Assembly (NCBI GenBank): GCA_036555585.1
Contig: DATBLE010000002.1
Location: forward strand, 227,099 to 291,098
Reading direction: 5' to 3'
From: DATBLE01 sp036555585
GTDB lineage: Bacteria > Actinomycetota > Thermoleophilia > Gaiellales > Gaiellaceae
Length of the DNA: 64,000 nucleotides
Of this stretch, positions 55,358 to 63,940 are shown in pieces. Both the position numbers and the translations under genes were made by a program. Each line of letters opens with the position of its first letter. Within the stretch, counting starts at the first letter, position 1. The notes beneath the pieces are model-generated. The model saw only the letters and a program-made list of their open reading frames with translations, ran no database searches and was not told the origin of the DNA.

Positions 55358-56755
55358 TCAGCCGAGAACGCGGTCGGGCTCGCGCGCGTGATCCACGGCC
55401 GGCAGCCGCAGCGTGAACGCCGTCCTGCCGGGATGCGACTCCAGCTCCAGCGTTCCGCTCATCGCCTGCGCCAGCTGGCGCGCGATTGCCAGGCCGAGGC
55501 CGCTCCCGGACGCACGTGGGCCCTCGCCGCGATAGAAGCGCTCGAAGACCTGGTCGACCTGCTCGGGCGGGATCCCGGGCCCGTCGTCCTCGACCTCGAG
55601 CTCGCTTGCGGACGCGCGAACGTGCACTCTCGTGCCCGCCGGCGTGTGCACGAGCGCGTTCTCGACCAGCACACGGCCGATCTGGAGCACGCGCTGCTCG
55701 TCGCCGAGCGCCCATGCGCCTCCGGGCGCATCGAGCGTCAACAGGCGTCCGCCGGCGGCCGAGAGTCCCGTGAACTCCTCGACCACCGTTGTGGCTGCCT
55801 CGGCGAGGTCGACGGGCTCGTGCTCGACCTGCAGACGGCCCGCATCCGCACGCGTCAGGTCGAGCAGCTCGGTCGCCAGCTTCGCCAGGCGATCGACCTG
55901 CTCGCTCATCGTCGCCAGGAACTCGCGCCGCGTCCCCTCGTCCAGCTCCTCGTCGTGCAGGAGCTCGAGGAAGCCCCCGAGCGCGAACACGGGCGTGCGC
56001 AGCTCGTGCGAGGCGTTCGCGATGAACTCACGGCGCGCGTGATCGAGCTGCGCGAGCCGCTCGCGCATCCGGTCGAGGGCCCTGGCGAGCTCGCCGACCT
56101 CGTCCGCCCCCGAATCGCTGATCGGCTCGTCGAACCGCCCCGCCGCGATCTCCTCGGCGGCCGCCTCGAGGCGGCGCAGGCGCCGGGCAAACAGCCACGC
56201 GCCTGCGTAGCCGACGGCGAGCGCGACCACGAGCGCGAAGCCGCCTGCGAGCAGCAACCGCTCCCGGGCGACCTGCGCCGTCGCCTCGGCCTCGTGGAGC
56301 GACGACGAGACGAGCACCACCGTCGACGAGCCGGGAACCGGCGCAGCGGCCTCCGCGAACCGCTCGTCGCCGTGGGTGGTGGTGCCGCCCCTGGCCACGC
56401 GCTGCTCCGCCACCGCCAGCGCGAGCGGGTCGTGCTCGACGTCGCTGGACTCGAACCCCTGCGAGTCGCCGGCGACGACGAGGGCAGTCGGCGGCCCGAC
56501 GGTGTCGTAGACCACCACGCGAGCGTTCGCGCTCGCGGCGGCTGCCTCGACGAAGTCGGGCCAGCGGAAGCGATCCGCGGGCAGCTCCCGGGCGATCCCC
56601 GGCGCCGCCCGCTCGAGCGCCGAGACCCGCGTGTTGACCAGGCGGCTCTCGAGCGAGGGGACGACGATCAAGTAGACGAGCGCCAGCGCTCCCGCGAGCA
56701 CGACCAGCAGCGCGAGGGCGAGCCGAGCGCCCACCCCGCTGAAGATCGTGCTCAC
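55358..56755 (-). CDS. Membrane sensor histidine kinase
   Basis: A 465-residue sensor kinase. Two membrane helices (about residues 12-34 and 168-190) bracket an outer sensor domain of about 130 residues. A HAMP domain follows (RRLRRLEAAAEEIAAGRFDEPI), then HisKA with the phospho-acceptor His250 in FIANASHELRTP. The HATPase domain has VLVENALVHTP, DDGPGIPPEQ and GLGLAIA. The sensor region has no obvious binding motif. It overlaps the response regulator stop by four bases and lies upstream of htrA, so it likely senses envelope stress. Confidence 0.93.
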   Translation of the reverse strand: MSTIFSGVGARLALALLVVLAGALALVYLIVVPSLESRLVNTRVSALERAAPGIARELPADRFRWPDFVEAAAASANARVVVYDTVGPPTALVVAGDSQGFESSDVEHDPLALAVAEQRVARGGTTTHGDERFAEAAAPVPGSSTVVLVSSSLHEAEATAQVARERLLLAGGFALVVALAVGYAGAWLFARRLRRLEAAAEEIAAGRFDEPISDSGADEVGELARALDRMRERLAQLDHARREFIANASHELRTPVFALGGFLELLHDEELDEGTRREFLATMSEQVDRLAKLATELLDLTRADAGRLQVEHEPVDLAEAATTVVEEFTGLSAAGGRLLTLDAPGGAWALGDEQRVLQIGRVLVENALVHTPAGTRVHVRASASELEVEDDGPGIPPEQVDQVFERFYRGEGPRASGSGLGLAIARQLAQAMSGTLELESHPGRTAFTLRLPAVDHAREPDRVLG

Positions 56756-57450
56756 GGTTCCCGGAAGCGGTAGCCGACCCCGCGCACGGTGAGGATGAGC
56801 TGCGGGTCGCGCGGGTCGCGTTCCAGCTTCTCGCGAAGGTGCCGGACGTGGACGTCGATCGTCCGCGGCTCCCGGTACTCGGAGCCGCCACGGATTGCCT
56901 CCAGTAATGCCTGCCGCGAGAACACGCGGCCCGGGCGGCCGGCGAGCGTCCGCAACAGCTCGAACTCGACGTACGTGAGCTGGATGCCCTCGCCGTCGAG
57001 CTCGACCGCGCGACGGGCAGGATCGATCGCGAGCCCGTTCACCTCGAGCACCTCGTCGCCGCTCGGCTGGTGACGCGGCGCCGCCGCGCGGCGCAAGAGC
57101 GCACGCACACGGCTCCGGAACTCGCGGATGGAGAACGGCTTGGTGATGTAGTCGTCTGCGCCGAGCTCCAGGCCGACGACCTTGTCGAGCTCGTCGTCGC
57201 GTGCCGTGAGCATCACGATCGGCACCGCGCTGCGCGCGCGCAGGCGGCGGCAGACCTCGAGACCGTCCAGCCTGGGGAGCATCACGTCGAGGACGACCAG
57301 GTCGACGGGCTCGGCATCGAAGCGGGCGAGCGCCTCGTTGCCGTCCCGCGCCTGGACGACCCGATAGCCGTCTCGCTCGAGCGGATACGTCAGGAGCTTC
57401 TGGACCGACTCTTCGTCGTCGACGAGCAGGATGGTGGCTGGATCCGGCAT
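56752..57450 (-). CDS. OmpR/PhoB-type response regulator
   Basis: A 232-residue transcription factor from ATG at 57450. The receiver has DDEE, the phospho-acceptor Asp55 in LVVLDVMLP and Lys104 in DYITKPF. The C-terminal winged helix has GIQLTYVEFELLRTLAGRPGRVFSRQALLEAI and RTIDVHVRHLREKLE, typical of OmpR/PhoB. A TATAGT hexamer on the minus strand at 57476-57481 may be part of its promoter. It would switch on the kinase-htrA run downstream and perhaps other genes. Confidence 0.94.
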   Translation of the reverse strand: MPDPATILLVDDEESVQKLLTYPLERDGYRVVQARDGNEALARFDAEPVDLVVLDVMLPRLDGLEVCRRLRARSAVPIVMLTARDDELDKVVGLELGADDYITKPFSIREFRSRVRALLRRAAAPRHQPSGDEVLEVNGLAIDPARRAVELDGEGIQLTYVEFELLRTLAGRPGRVFSRQALLEAIRGGSEYREPRTIDVHVRHLREKLERDPRDPQLILTVRGVGYRFREP

Positions 57451-57543
57451 CAGGAGCCGACCGAAGGGCGCGCGTACTATAGCCCGGCCATCGCCACTCC
57501 AGCGCCAGTCACCCGCCCTCGGCGGCGCAGGCGCGGATCGCCC

Positions 57544-59385
57544 GTGCGTCCCGTCAACGGCCGCCTGTACCGCGGGACGTGGCTGCTTGTCGGGATCCCG
57601 CTGCTCATCGCCGCCTTCAGCGTCGAGCGAACCGACCGGCTCGCGATCGCCGCGCCGACGACCCCTACCACCCAGTTCGACGGCGGTTCGGCGCTGGCCC
57701 TGGCACAGGAGCTCTCCCGCCTGTATCCGGACCGCTCTCCGGGCTCGCCCGGCTCGCTCGGAGCCGCCCGCTGGCTCGTCGACAAGATGAAGCTCTACTC
57801 GTACGCGCCACAGGTCGACACGTTCGAGGAGACCATCCCCGGGGAGGGACGGAAGGTGCTTCGAAACGTGTCGTTCACGACGGGTCCTGCCGACTCGGAC
57901 GCGATCGTCGTCATGGCTCATCGCGACGACAGCGGGCTCGGCGCCGGCGCGAACGACAACGCCTCAGGCACGGCCGCCATGATCGAGCTGGCACGGGCCT
58001 ACGGTCGCCCACCGGGATCGCCGCCCCAGCTGTCGCACCCGAACCATCAGCTGATCTTCCTCTCCACCGCCGGCGGCGCCTTCGGCGGCCTCGGCGCACG
58101 GCACTTCGTCGACGGGCTCCCGGACCCGAGCCGCATCGTCGCGGTCGTCAACCTCGACTCGATCGCCGGACGGGGCCCACCCCGCGTGGAGATCGCCGGC
58201 GACGAGCCGCGCTCGCCCGCGGCAAGCCTCGTCGCCACGGCCGCCGCCCGGATCGCGGAGCAAACGGGCTCCGGGCCCGGCCGCACGAGCGGCCTCGGCC
58301 AGCTCACCGATCTCGGCTTCCCGTTCAGCTTCTACGAGCAGGCCCCGCTCGTGGCCCGGGGAGTGCCGGCGATCACGTTGACGACGAGCGGCAACCGGCC
58401 TCCGGCGTCGTTCGGCGACACACCTGCCCGGCTCAGCCGGAAGCGCCTGACCGACATCGGGCGGTCGGCACAGGGGCTGATCGGCTCGATCGACGAGTTC
58501 GGCCTCGTGGGCGGCGGCCGCAGCTACGTCTATCTCGGGCAGCGTCTGGTGCACGGCTGGGCGATCGAGCTCGCGCTCGTCGCGATGCTCGTCCCGTTCG
58601 CGGTCACGGCCGTCGACCTGTTCGCCCGTTGCCGCCGCCGCCGCATCCCGGTGCTCCCCGCGCTCAGGGCGAACCGCAGCCGGCTCGGCTTCTGGCTCTG
58701 GACCGGTCTGATGTTCGTCTTCCTCGGAGCGGTCGGCGTGTGGCCGGACGGTGCCGCCGCGCCCCTGAACCCGGAGACCCAGGCGGCCACGCACTGGCCG
58801 CTGCTCGGCATCCTGCTGCTCGTTCTGCTCGCCCTCCCGGGCTGGCTGGTTGCGCGCGCTCGCATCGTGCCACGGCGGCCTGCGACGGCCGAGGAGGAGC
58901 TCGCCGGCCACACGGCCGCCATGCTGGTGCTCGGAGTCGTCGCGCTGCTCGTGGTCGCGACCAACCCGTTCGCGCTGCTCTTCCTGCTGCCGTGCCTGCA
59001 CATCTGGCTCTGGCTTCCGCACATGCGCGACCGCAAGCCCGGCGCGCGGCTCGGCCTGCTCGCAGCCGGCTTCGTCGGGCCCTTCATCCTGCTGGGCTCG
59101 ATGATGTTCCGCTTCGGGCTCGGGCTCGACGCGCCCTGGTACCTTGCCGAGCTCACGGCGGTCGGCTACATCTCGACAGTGGCCTTCTTTCTCGCTCTCT
59201 GCTGGCTTGCAGGGGCCGCGCAGCTGACCGCGATCGCGTTCGGACGGTATGCGCCCTATCCCTCGGCGGCCGAGCGGCCGCCGCGCGGGCCGATCCGCAA
59301 CACCGTGCGAGCCGCCGTCCTGACCGTGCGCCGCCGGCGGCGGACACGGGCGTACGAGCACCCCGACGAGGCGGCGGAGGCCTGA
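57544..59385 (+). CDS. Membrane protein with a degenerate M28 peptidase domain
   Basis: A 613-residue protein. An N-terminal membrane helix (residues 8-26) leads into an M28-like zinc-peptidase fold with VVMAHRDDSG (His126) and GANDNASG (Asp138). The catalytic Glu-Glu of the family (AEE) is replaced by Gly177-Gly178 in STAGGAFGG, and the C-terminal histidine ligand region reads TTSGNRPPASFGD. Residues from about 335 form about eight further hydrophobic segments and a basic tail. It looks like a catalytically weakened receptor or scaffold. The start is GTG at 57544, 93 bases from the divergent regulator; the stop overlaps the sortase start. Confidence 0.8.
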   Translation: MRPVNGRLYRGTWLLVGIPLLIAAFSVERTDRLAIAAPTTPTTQFDGGSALALAQELSRLYPDRSPGSPGSLGAARWLVDKMKLYSYAPQVDTFEETIPGEGRKVLRNVSFTTGPADSDAIVVMAHRDDSGLGAGANDNASGTAAMIELARAYGRPPGSPPQLSHPNHQLIFLSTAGGAFGGLGARHFVDGLPDPSRIVAVVNLDSIAGRGPPRVEIAGDEPRSPAASLVATAAARIAEQTGSGPGRTSGLGQLTDLGFPFSFYEQAPLVARGVPAITLTTSGNRPPASFGDTPARLSRKRLTDIGRSAQGLIGSIDEFGLVGGGRSYVYLGQRLVHGWAIELALVAMLVPFAVTAVDLFARCRRRRIPVLPALRANRSRLGFWLWTGLMFVFLGAVGVWPDGAAAPLNPETQAATHWPLLGILLLVLLALPGWLVARARIVPRRPATAEEELAGHTAAMLVLGVVALLVVATNPFALLFLLPCLHIWLWLPHMRDRKPGARLGLLAAGFVGPFILLGSMMFRFGLGLDAPWYLAELTAVGYISTVAFFLALCWLAGAAQLTAIAFGRYAPYPSAAERPPRGPIRNTVRAAVLTVRRRRRTRAYEHPDEAAEA

Positions 59386-60218
59386 TGCGCCGCGCCGTCC
59401 GGCTCACCGGCACGCTGATGATCGTGCTGGGCGTCCTCGCGGTCGCCTGGGTGGTGGTCGTCTGGCAGTGGCAGGACCCGTTCACCGCTCTGTACACCAA
59501 GTACGAGCAGCACAAGCTCGCGTCGAAGTTCGCCCATCGCTTCGCCGACTATCGTCCCCCGGCCTCGGTCCGCCCGGTGACGACGCTCCCGGACGGCACG
59601 GTGCCGATCGCCGCCGAACGGAAGCACGTCGCCGCAGCGGCAGCGGCCTACCGACGGACGCTCCACGAAGGCGAGCCCGTGGGCCGGCTGATCGTGCCGC
59701 GACTCGGGCTGAAATCGATCGTCGTCAACGGGACGAGCCACGACGACCTCACGAAAGGGCCGGGGCGAGAGCTGCACACGTACATGCCCGGCCAGAACGA
59801 GCTGATCTACATCGCCGGCCACCGGACGACCTACCTGGCGCCGTTCGCGCACATCGACAGCCTGCGCGCCGGCGACCCGATCACGTTCGTCCTGCCCTAC
59901 GCCACCTTCCACTACGAGGTGACCGGCCACGAGATCGTCCCTGCCGACGACCTCGCGGTCCTGCGCTCGCACCACAAGGAGCTGCTCACCCTCCAGGCCT
60001 GCCACCCCCGGTTCTTCGCGACGCACCGCTACCTGGCGTTCGCGAAGCTCGTCAGCGTCGACCCACGGCATGGCAAGCCGTACACGCTCGCCGCGGCTTC
60101 GCCGCATGACTCGCTCGCACGGGCCGGCCCTGGCGGCCCACGGGACTCTGCTTATCGGCCCGCTATCGCGGGCGCGCCGGTTTCCCCCGTGAGCCCCCTT
60201 CCCCAACTGCGGGGCTGA
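59385..60218 (+). CDS. Class E sortase
   Basis: A 277-residue membrane transpeptidase that links surface proteins to the envelope. One membrane helix (residues 8-28), then the sortase barrel with His146 in YIAGHRTTYL, the catalytic Cys206 in LLTLQACHPRF and Arg215 in THRYLAF. TLQAC instead of the usual TLTTC is within the known class E range. A Ser/Pro/Gly-rich C-terminal tail of about 40 residues follows. ATG at 59385 shares its first base with the upstream stop. Its substrates, expected to end in an LAXTG-like signal, are not in this window. Confidence 0.9.
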   Translation: MRRAVRLTGTLMIVLGVLAVAWVVVVWQWQDPFTALYTKYEQHKLASKFAHRFADYRPPASVRPVTTLPDGTVPIAAERKHVAAAAAAYRRTLHEGEPVGRLIVPRLGLKSIVVNGTSHDDLTKGPGRELHTYMPGQNELIYIAGHRTTYLAPFAHIDSLRAGDPITFVLPYATFHYEVTGHEIVPADDLAVLRSHHKELLTLQACHPRFFATHRYLAFAKLVSVDPRHGKPYTLAAASPHDSLARAGPGGPRDSAYRPAIAGAPVSPVSPLPQLRG

Positions 60219-60241
60219 CCGAGAGCGAATGGAGCAAGCGC

Positions 60242-61438
60242 CTACAGAGGCAGGTACCTGACCGGCGTACCGGGAGTCAGCTCGCCTTCGCCGCGGGGGA
60301 TCAGCACCAGCGCGTCCGCCTCGGCGGCACGGACGATCATGTGCGACTCCTGGCCGCCGACCGGCTCCAGCGAGACCCCCTCGTCGGTGACGGTCGAGCG
60401 CGCTCGAAGCAGGTCGTCCCGTCCGGCATTCCGCTCGACGGTCACCGCCAGCCGGCCCGAGGCAAACCTCGGCCCGGGCTCGCCGCCCTGGAGAGCACGC
60501 ACGGCCGGACGGACGAAGAGCTCGCAGCCGACGAGGGACGACACCGGGTTCCCGGGCAGGCCGAAGACGAGCACCCTTCCGCGCACGCCGAACGAGACGG
60601 GCTTCCCTGGCCGGACCGCGACGCGCCAGAAGATCTCCTCCACGCCGAGCGACGCCTCCACCCGCCGGACGAGATCGTGCGGGCCGACCGAGACGCCGCC
60701 CGAGGTGACCAGCACGTCGTGCTCGAGGCCCTGCTCGATCGCGCGCCGGTGCTCCTCCTCGTCGTCGGCGACCGCGGCCAGCCTGGTCACGATCGCGCCC
60801 TCGGCCTCGAGCTGGGCCGCGACCATCACCCCGTTCGCCTCGTAGACCTCACCGAGCGCGAGCGGAGCTCCCGGCGTTCTGAGCTCGCTCCCGGTGGTCA
60901 ACACGGCCACCCTCGGACGCCGGGAGCAGACCACCTCGGCGACGCCCGCTGCCGCCAGCGCACCGACCTGCGCAGCCCCCAGCCGCACGCCGGCCGCGAC
61001 CACCGGCGCCCCGGCCACGACGTCTCGCCCGACCGATCTCACGTTTGCTGCTTCGACAACATGTTCCTCGACGGTGATGGAGTTGTCGTGCTCGACAACG
61101 CGCTCGTGCTGGATCACCGCGTCAGCACCGGCGGGAACGACGCCTCCGGTGGAGATCCCCATCGCCTCGCCCGCGCCGAGCGGGCGCGGCGACGGCGAGC
61201 CGGCCGCGATCCGGAGCGCGACGGGCAGCGTTCCCGGCGTGTCGACCGAGCGCACGGCGTAGCCGTCCATCGCCGAGCTCGGAAACGGCGGCAGGTCGAC
61301 GACGGCACGGGCCGTCTCCGCGAGCACGCGCCCGGCCGCCTGCTCGAGAGGCACGCGCTCGGCGGCCAGCGTCTCTGCGCGCTCGAGGACCAGCTTGTGC
61401 GCCGCCTCGAGTGTCAAGAGCTCGTCCACGCGGAACAT
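60242..61438 (-). CDS. moeA: Molybdopterin molybdotransferase MoeA
   Basis: A 398-residue enzyme that inserts molybdate into adenylylated molybdopterin. Family blocks are LPPFPSSAMDGYAVR near residue 48, AGEAMGISTGGVVPAGADAVIQHE, RVAVLTTGSELRTPG with the acidic active site near residue 175, SGGVSVGPHDLVRR, and the late FGLPGNPVSSLVGCELFVRPAVR. The ATG at 61438 is 11 bases from the divergent kinase start. With MoaC and Mog 8-9 kb away it supports active molybdenum cofactor synthesis. Confidence 0.94.
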   Translation of the reverse strand: MFRVDELLTLEAAHKLVLERAETLAAERVPLEQAAGRVLAETARAVVDLPPFPSSAMDGYAVRSVDTPGTLPVALRIAAGSPSPRPLGAGEAMGISTGGVVPAGADAVIQHERVVEHDNSITVEEHVVEAANVRSVGRDVVAGAPVVAAGVRLGAAQVGALAAAGVAEVVCSRRPRVAVLTTGSELRTPGAPLALGEVYEANGVMVAAQLEAEGAIVTRLAAVADDEEEHRRAIEQGLEHDVLVTSGGVSVGPHDLVRRVEASLGVEEIFWRVAVRPGKPVSFGVRGRVLVFGLPGNPVSSLVGCELFVRPAVRALQGGEPGPRFASGRLAVTVERNAGRDDLLRARSTVTDEGVSLEPVGGQESHMIVRAAEADALVLIPRGEGELTPGTPVRYLPL

Positions 61439-61449
61439 ACGCTACCCCT

Positions 61450-62778
61450 GTGGTCGAATCGGTCATCGCGGGCCGGTACCGCCTCGAGCAGCAGATCGGC
61501 AGCGGAGGCATGTCGGAGGTCTGGTCCGCGACAGATCTCGAGCTCGACCGGACCGTCGCGGTCAAGCTGCTCGGCGCGGACGCCGACCCGGCCCGCTTCG
61601 ACCGCGAGGCGCGGGCCGCAGCCGGGCTCGCCCACGCGAACGTCTGCGCGCTCTACGACTACGGCCGGGCGGACAGGCGGCGGTTCATGGTCCTCGAGTA
61701 CCTGCCCGGCGGATCGCTCGACGACCGGATGGCGTCCGGCCGGCCGCTGCCCGACGAGCAGACCCGCCGGATCGCGGCGGAGATCGCCGCCGGGCTGGCG
61801 CACGCCCACGAGCGTGGGGTGGTGCACCGCGACCTGAAGCCGGCCAACATCCTGTTCGACGGCGAAGGCCGGGCGAAGATCGCGGACTTCGGAATCGCTC
61901 GCACCGAAGACGCGACCGGGCTCACCGAGGCGGGGACGATCCTCGGCACGGCCGCGTACATCTCGCCCGAGCAGGCCGCCGGAAGGCCGGCGGCGCCGGC
62001 CAGCGACGTGTACGCGTTCGGCGTGATCCTGTTCCGGATGCTCACCGGGCGGCTCCCGTTCGAGTCGCCGGACGCGATCGCGCTGGCGGCGATGCACCGT
62101 GATCTCCCCGTGCCGCCCGTCTCGGACTTCCGGCCCGACGCACCGCCGCTGCTCGACAGCGTCGCGAGCGCCGCCCTCGCCAAGAGCCCCGCCGACCGGC
62201 CTCGCGACGGCCGTGTGCTCGTTCGGGAGCTCGCCGGAAGCGGACCGGCGACGGTGGTCGCCGACGAGCCGGGCGCGGTCACCGAGGTGCTTGCTCCCGT
62301 CGTCTCGCCGGCGCGTCGGAGCGGGCTCCTGCTGGGGCTCGCTGTCGCAGTCGTCGCAGCGGCCGGCGTCGGCCTGGCGACCGCGGTCACGCTCGGCAAC
62401 GGGACGAGCACCGTTCCGCCCACGACAGCGAACACGAAGCCGGAGTCCACGGCACTTCCCGTCACCGAGCCGTCCCGGCCGGAGCCCTCGACCTCGCAGA
62501 CGACAGAAGAGACGCGTCCGCTCCAGGCCACCGCTGCTTCGACCGCGCCCGAGCCGACCATCGCGCCGTCAACGTCCTCCGCGGCCACGACGGCCGTCAC
62601 CTCGACGACACCGCCGGTGACGATGCCGCCGCCGACCAGCACGGCCGTGACGCCGCCGCTCAGCACGGAGGTGACGACCACGGCTCCGCCGGCCACGGAC
62701 ACGGTCGCAAGCACGGTGGTCACGGATACCGCCGTCACCACGGAGCCCGCGACGACGCCGCTGCCCTTCCCGGGGTAG
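61450..62778 (+). CDS. Transmembrane Ser/Thr protein kinase with Thr-rich extracellular tail
   Basis: A 442-residue PknB-type kinase. The kinase domain spans residues 8-270 with GSGGMSEVW, Lys39, Asp128 in HRDLKPANIL, Asp147 in DFGIA and GTAAYISPEQA. A membrane helix spans about 292-314, and the outer 128 residues are almost wholly Thr, Ser, Pro and Ala. The PASTA repeats of classic PknB are absent, so signal input is unclear. GTG at 61450 was preferred to 61411, which would overlap moeA. The glycosyltransferase gene 11 bases later may glycosylate this tail. Confidence 0.92.
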   Translation: MVESVIAGRYRLEQQIGSGGMSEVWSATDLELDRTVAVKLLGADADPARFDREARAAAGLAHANVCALYDYGRADRRRFMVLEYLPGGSLDDRMASGRPLPDEQTRRIAAEIAAGLAHAHERGVVHRDLKPANILFDGEGRAKIADFGIARTEDATGLTEAGTILGTAAYISPEQAAGRPAAPASDVYAFGVILFRMLTGRLPFESPDAIALAAMHRDLPVPPVSDFRPDAPPLLDSVASAALAKSPADRPRDGRVLVRELAGSGPATVVADEPGAVTEVLAPVVSPARRSGLLLGLAVAVVAAAGVGLATAVTLGNGTSTVPPTTANTKPESTALPVTEPSRPEPSTSQTTEETRPLQATAASTAPEPTIAPSTSSAATTAVTSTTPPVTMPPPTSTAVTPPLSTEVTTTAPPATDTVASTVVTDTAVTTEPATTPLPFPG

Positions 62779-62788
62779 GCTCGCGCCC

Positions 62789-63727
62789 GTGATCTCGGTC
62801 GTCGTTCCCGTCCACGACGAGGAGCGGAGCGTCGCGCTCCTCTACGACGAGCTCGACTCGGCGCTCCAGCAGGTCGGCGAGCCCTGGGAGGCGGTCTTCG
62901 TCGACGACGGCTCCGCGGACGGAACCCATGCCGCGCTGACCCGGCTCCACGCCGCGAGCGACAACGTCGTCGTCGTCCGACTGCGGCGCAACTTCGGCAA
63001 GGCAGCCGCGCTCGCAGCCGGCTTCGGCCAGGCGAAGGGCGAGGTGATCGTCACGATCGACGGCGACCTCCAGGACGACCCGGCCGGGATCCCGAAGCTG
63101 CTCGCGAAGCTCGACGAGGGCTTCGACCTCGTCTCGGGCTGGAAGACGAAGCGGCGAGACCCGCTGCGGCGGCGGGTTCCCTCCCGACTGTTCAACGCCG
63201 TCACAGGCTGGGTCTCGGGCGTTCGGCTCCACGACATGAACTGTGGCCTGAAGGCCTACCGGGCCGAGGTCGTGCGCGGGCTGCGCCTGTACGGCGAGCT
63301 GCACCGTTTCATTCCCGTGCTCGCCCATCACCGCGGCTACCGGATCGCGGAGGTGCCGGTCAACCACCGGCCGCGCGAGCACGGCCGGTCGCGCTACGGG
63401 CTCGAGCGCTACCTCCGCGGCTTCTTCGACCTGCTCACCGTCTCGTTCATCGGCCGATACCGACAGCGGCCGCTCCACCTGTTCGGCGGGCTGGGGCTGC
63501 TGCTGTCGTTCGCCGGTGTCGCGATCCTCGTCTACCTGACGATCGTGAAGGCCCTCGGGCACGCGATCGGCGGCCGCCCGCTGCTGATCCTCGGCGTGCT
63601 CCTGGTCGTGGTGGGCATCCAGATCTTCTCGCTCGGGCTGATCACCGAGCTGATCACGAGCCACCACGAGGAGCGAGTCTCGGAGCGCGAGCGGTCGGCA
63701 GCACTCGTCGAAGAGGTTCTCTCGTAG
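62789..63727 (+). CDS. Membrane-anchored family 2 glycosyltransferase (polyprenyl-phosphate sugar synthase-like)
   Basis: A 312-residue GT2 enzyme. The GT-A domain has SVVVPVHDEERSV, the DDGSADGT nucleotide motif, DGDLQDDPAG and the conserved KRRDPLRRR-type loop. Two C-terminal helices (about residues 228-250 and 262-285) anchor it, as in GtrB and dolichyl-phosphate mannose synthases. It would load a sugar on a polyprenyl carrier for envelope or protein glycosylation. GTG at 62789 follows the kinase gene by ten bases. Confidence 0.88.
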   Translation: MISVVVPVHDEERSVALLYDELDSALQQVGEPWEAVFVDDGSADGTHAALTRLHAASDNVVVVRLRRNFGKAAALAAGFGQAKGEVIVTIDGDLQDDPAGIPKLLAKLDEGFDLVSGWKTKRRDPLRRRVPSRLFNAVTGWVSGVRLHDMNCGLKAYRAEVVRGLRLYGELHRFIPVLAHHRGYRIAEVPVNHRPREHGRSRYGLERYLRGFFDLLTVSFIGRYRQRPLHLFGGLGLLLSFAGVAILVYLTIVKALGHAIGGRPLLILGVLLVVVGIQIFSLGLITELITSHHEERVSERERSAALVEEVLS

Positions 63728-63940
63728 GCTCGCCCGCCAGTCCGGGACAACCATCGGCCGCAGCGGAGCTCTGCTCGGCGGAGGCTCACTTCCGAGAGGC
63801 AACGCCGGCGTCAAGGGGCCCATGACCGGCCCAGCTTCGGATCGAGCCACCACCGGGCGCGCAAGGAATGTGATGAAGGAGGGCATCCCGCGGAGGGACA
63901 CTCCGCGCGTTGTTGTTTCGCAACGAAGGGAGGCCCACGC
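63728..63940 (+). ncRNA. Candidate bridge RNA region, non-coding left end of an IS110-family element
   Basis: The 213 bases between the glycosyltransferase stop and the IS110 transposase start hold no gene. They can form several hairpins: CGCGGAG/CTCCGCG (63889-63895 with 63901-63907), CGTTG/CAACG (63908-63912 with 63921-63925) and CTCGG/CCGAG (63774-63778 with 63792-63796). IS110-group elements encode a guide-like bridge RNA in this upstream region. The RNA's ends and the element boundary are not known from the sequence. Confidence 0.45.

Noticed and set aside
62400..62778. Tandem repeat array in the kinase gene
   Set aside because: The Thr/Ser/Pro-rich tail is compositionally biased but shows no regular repeat unit.
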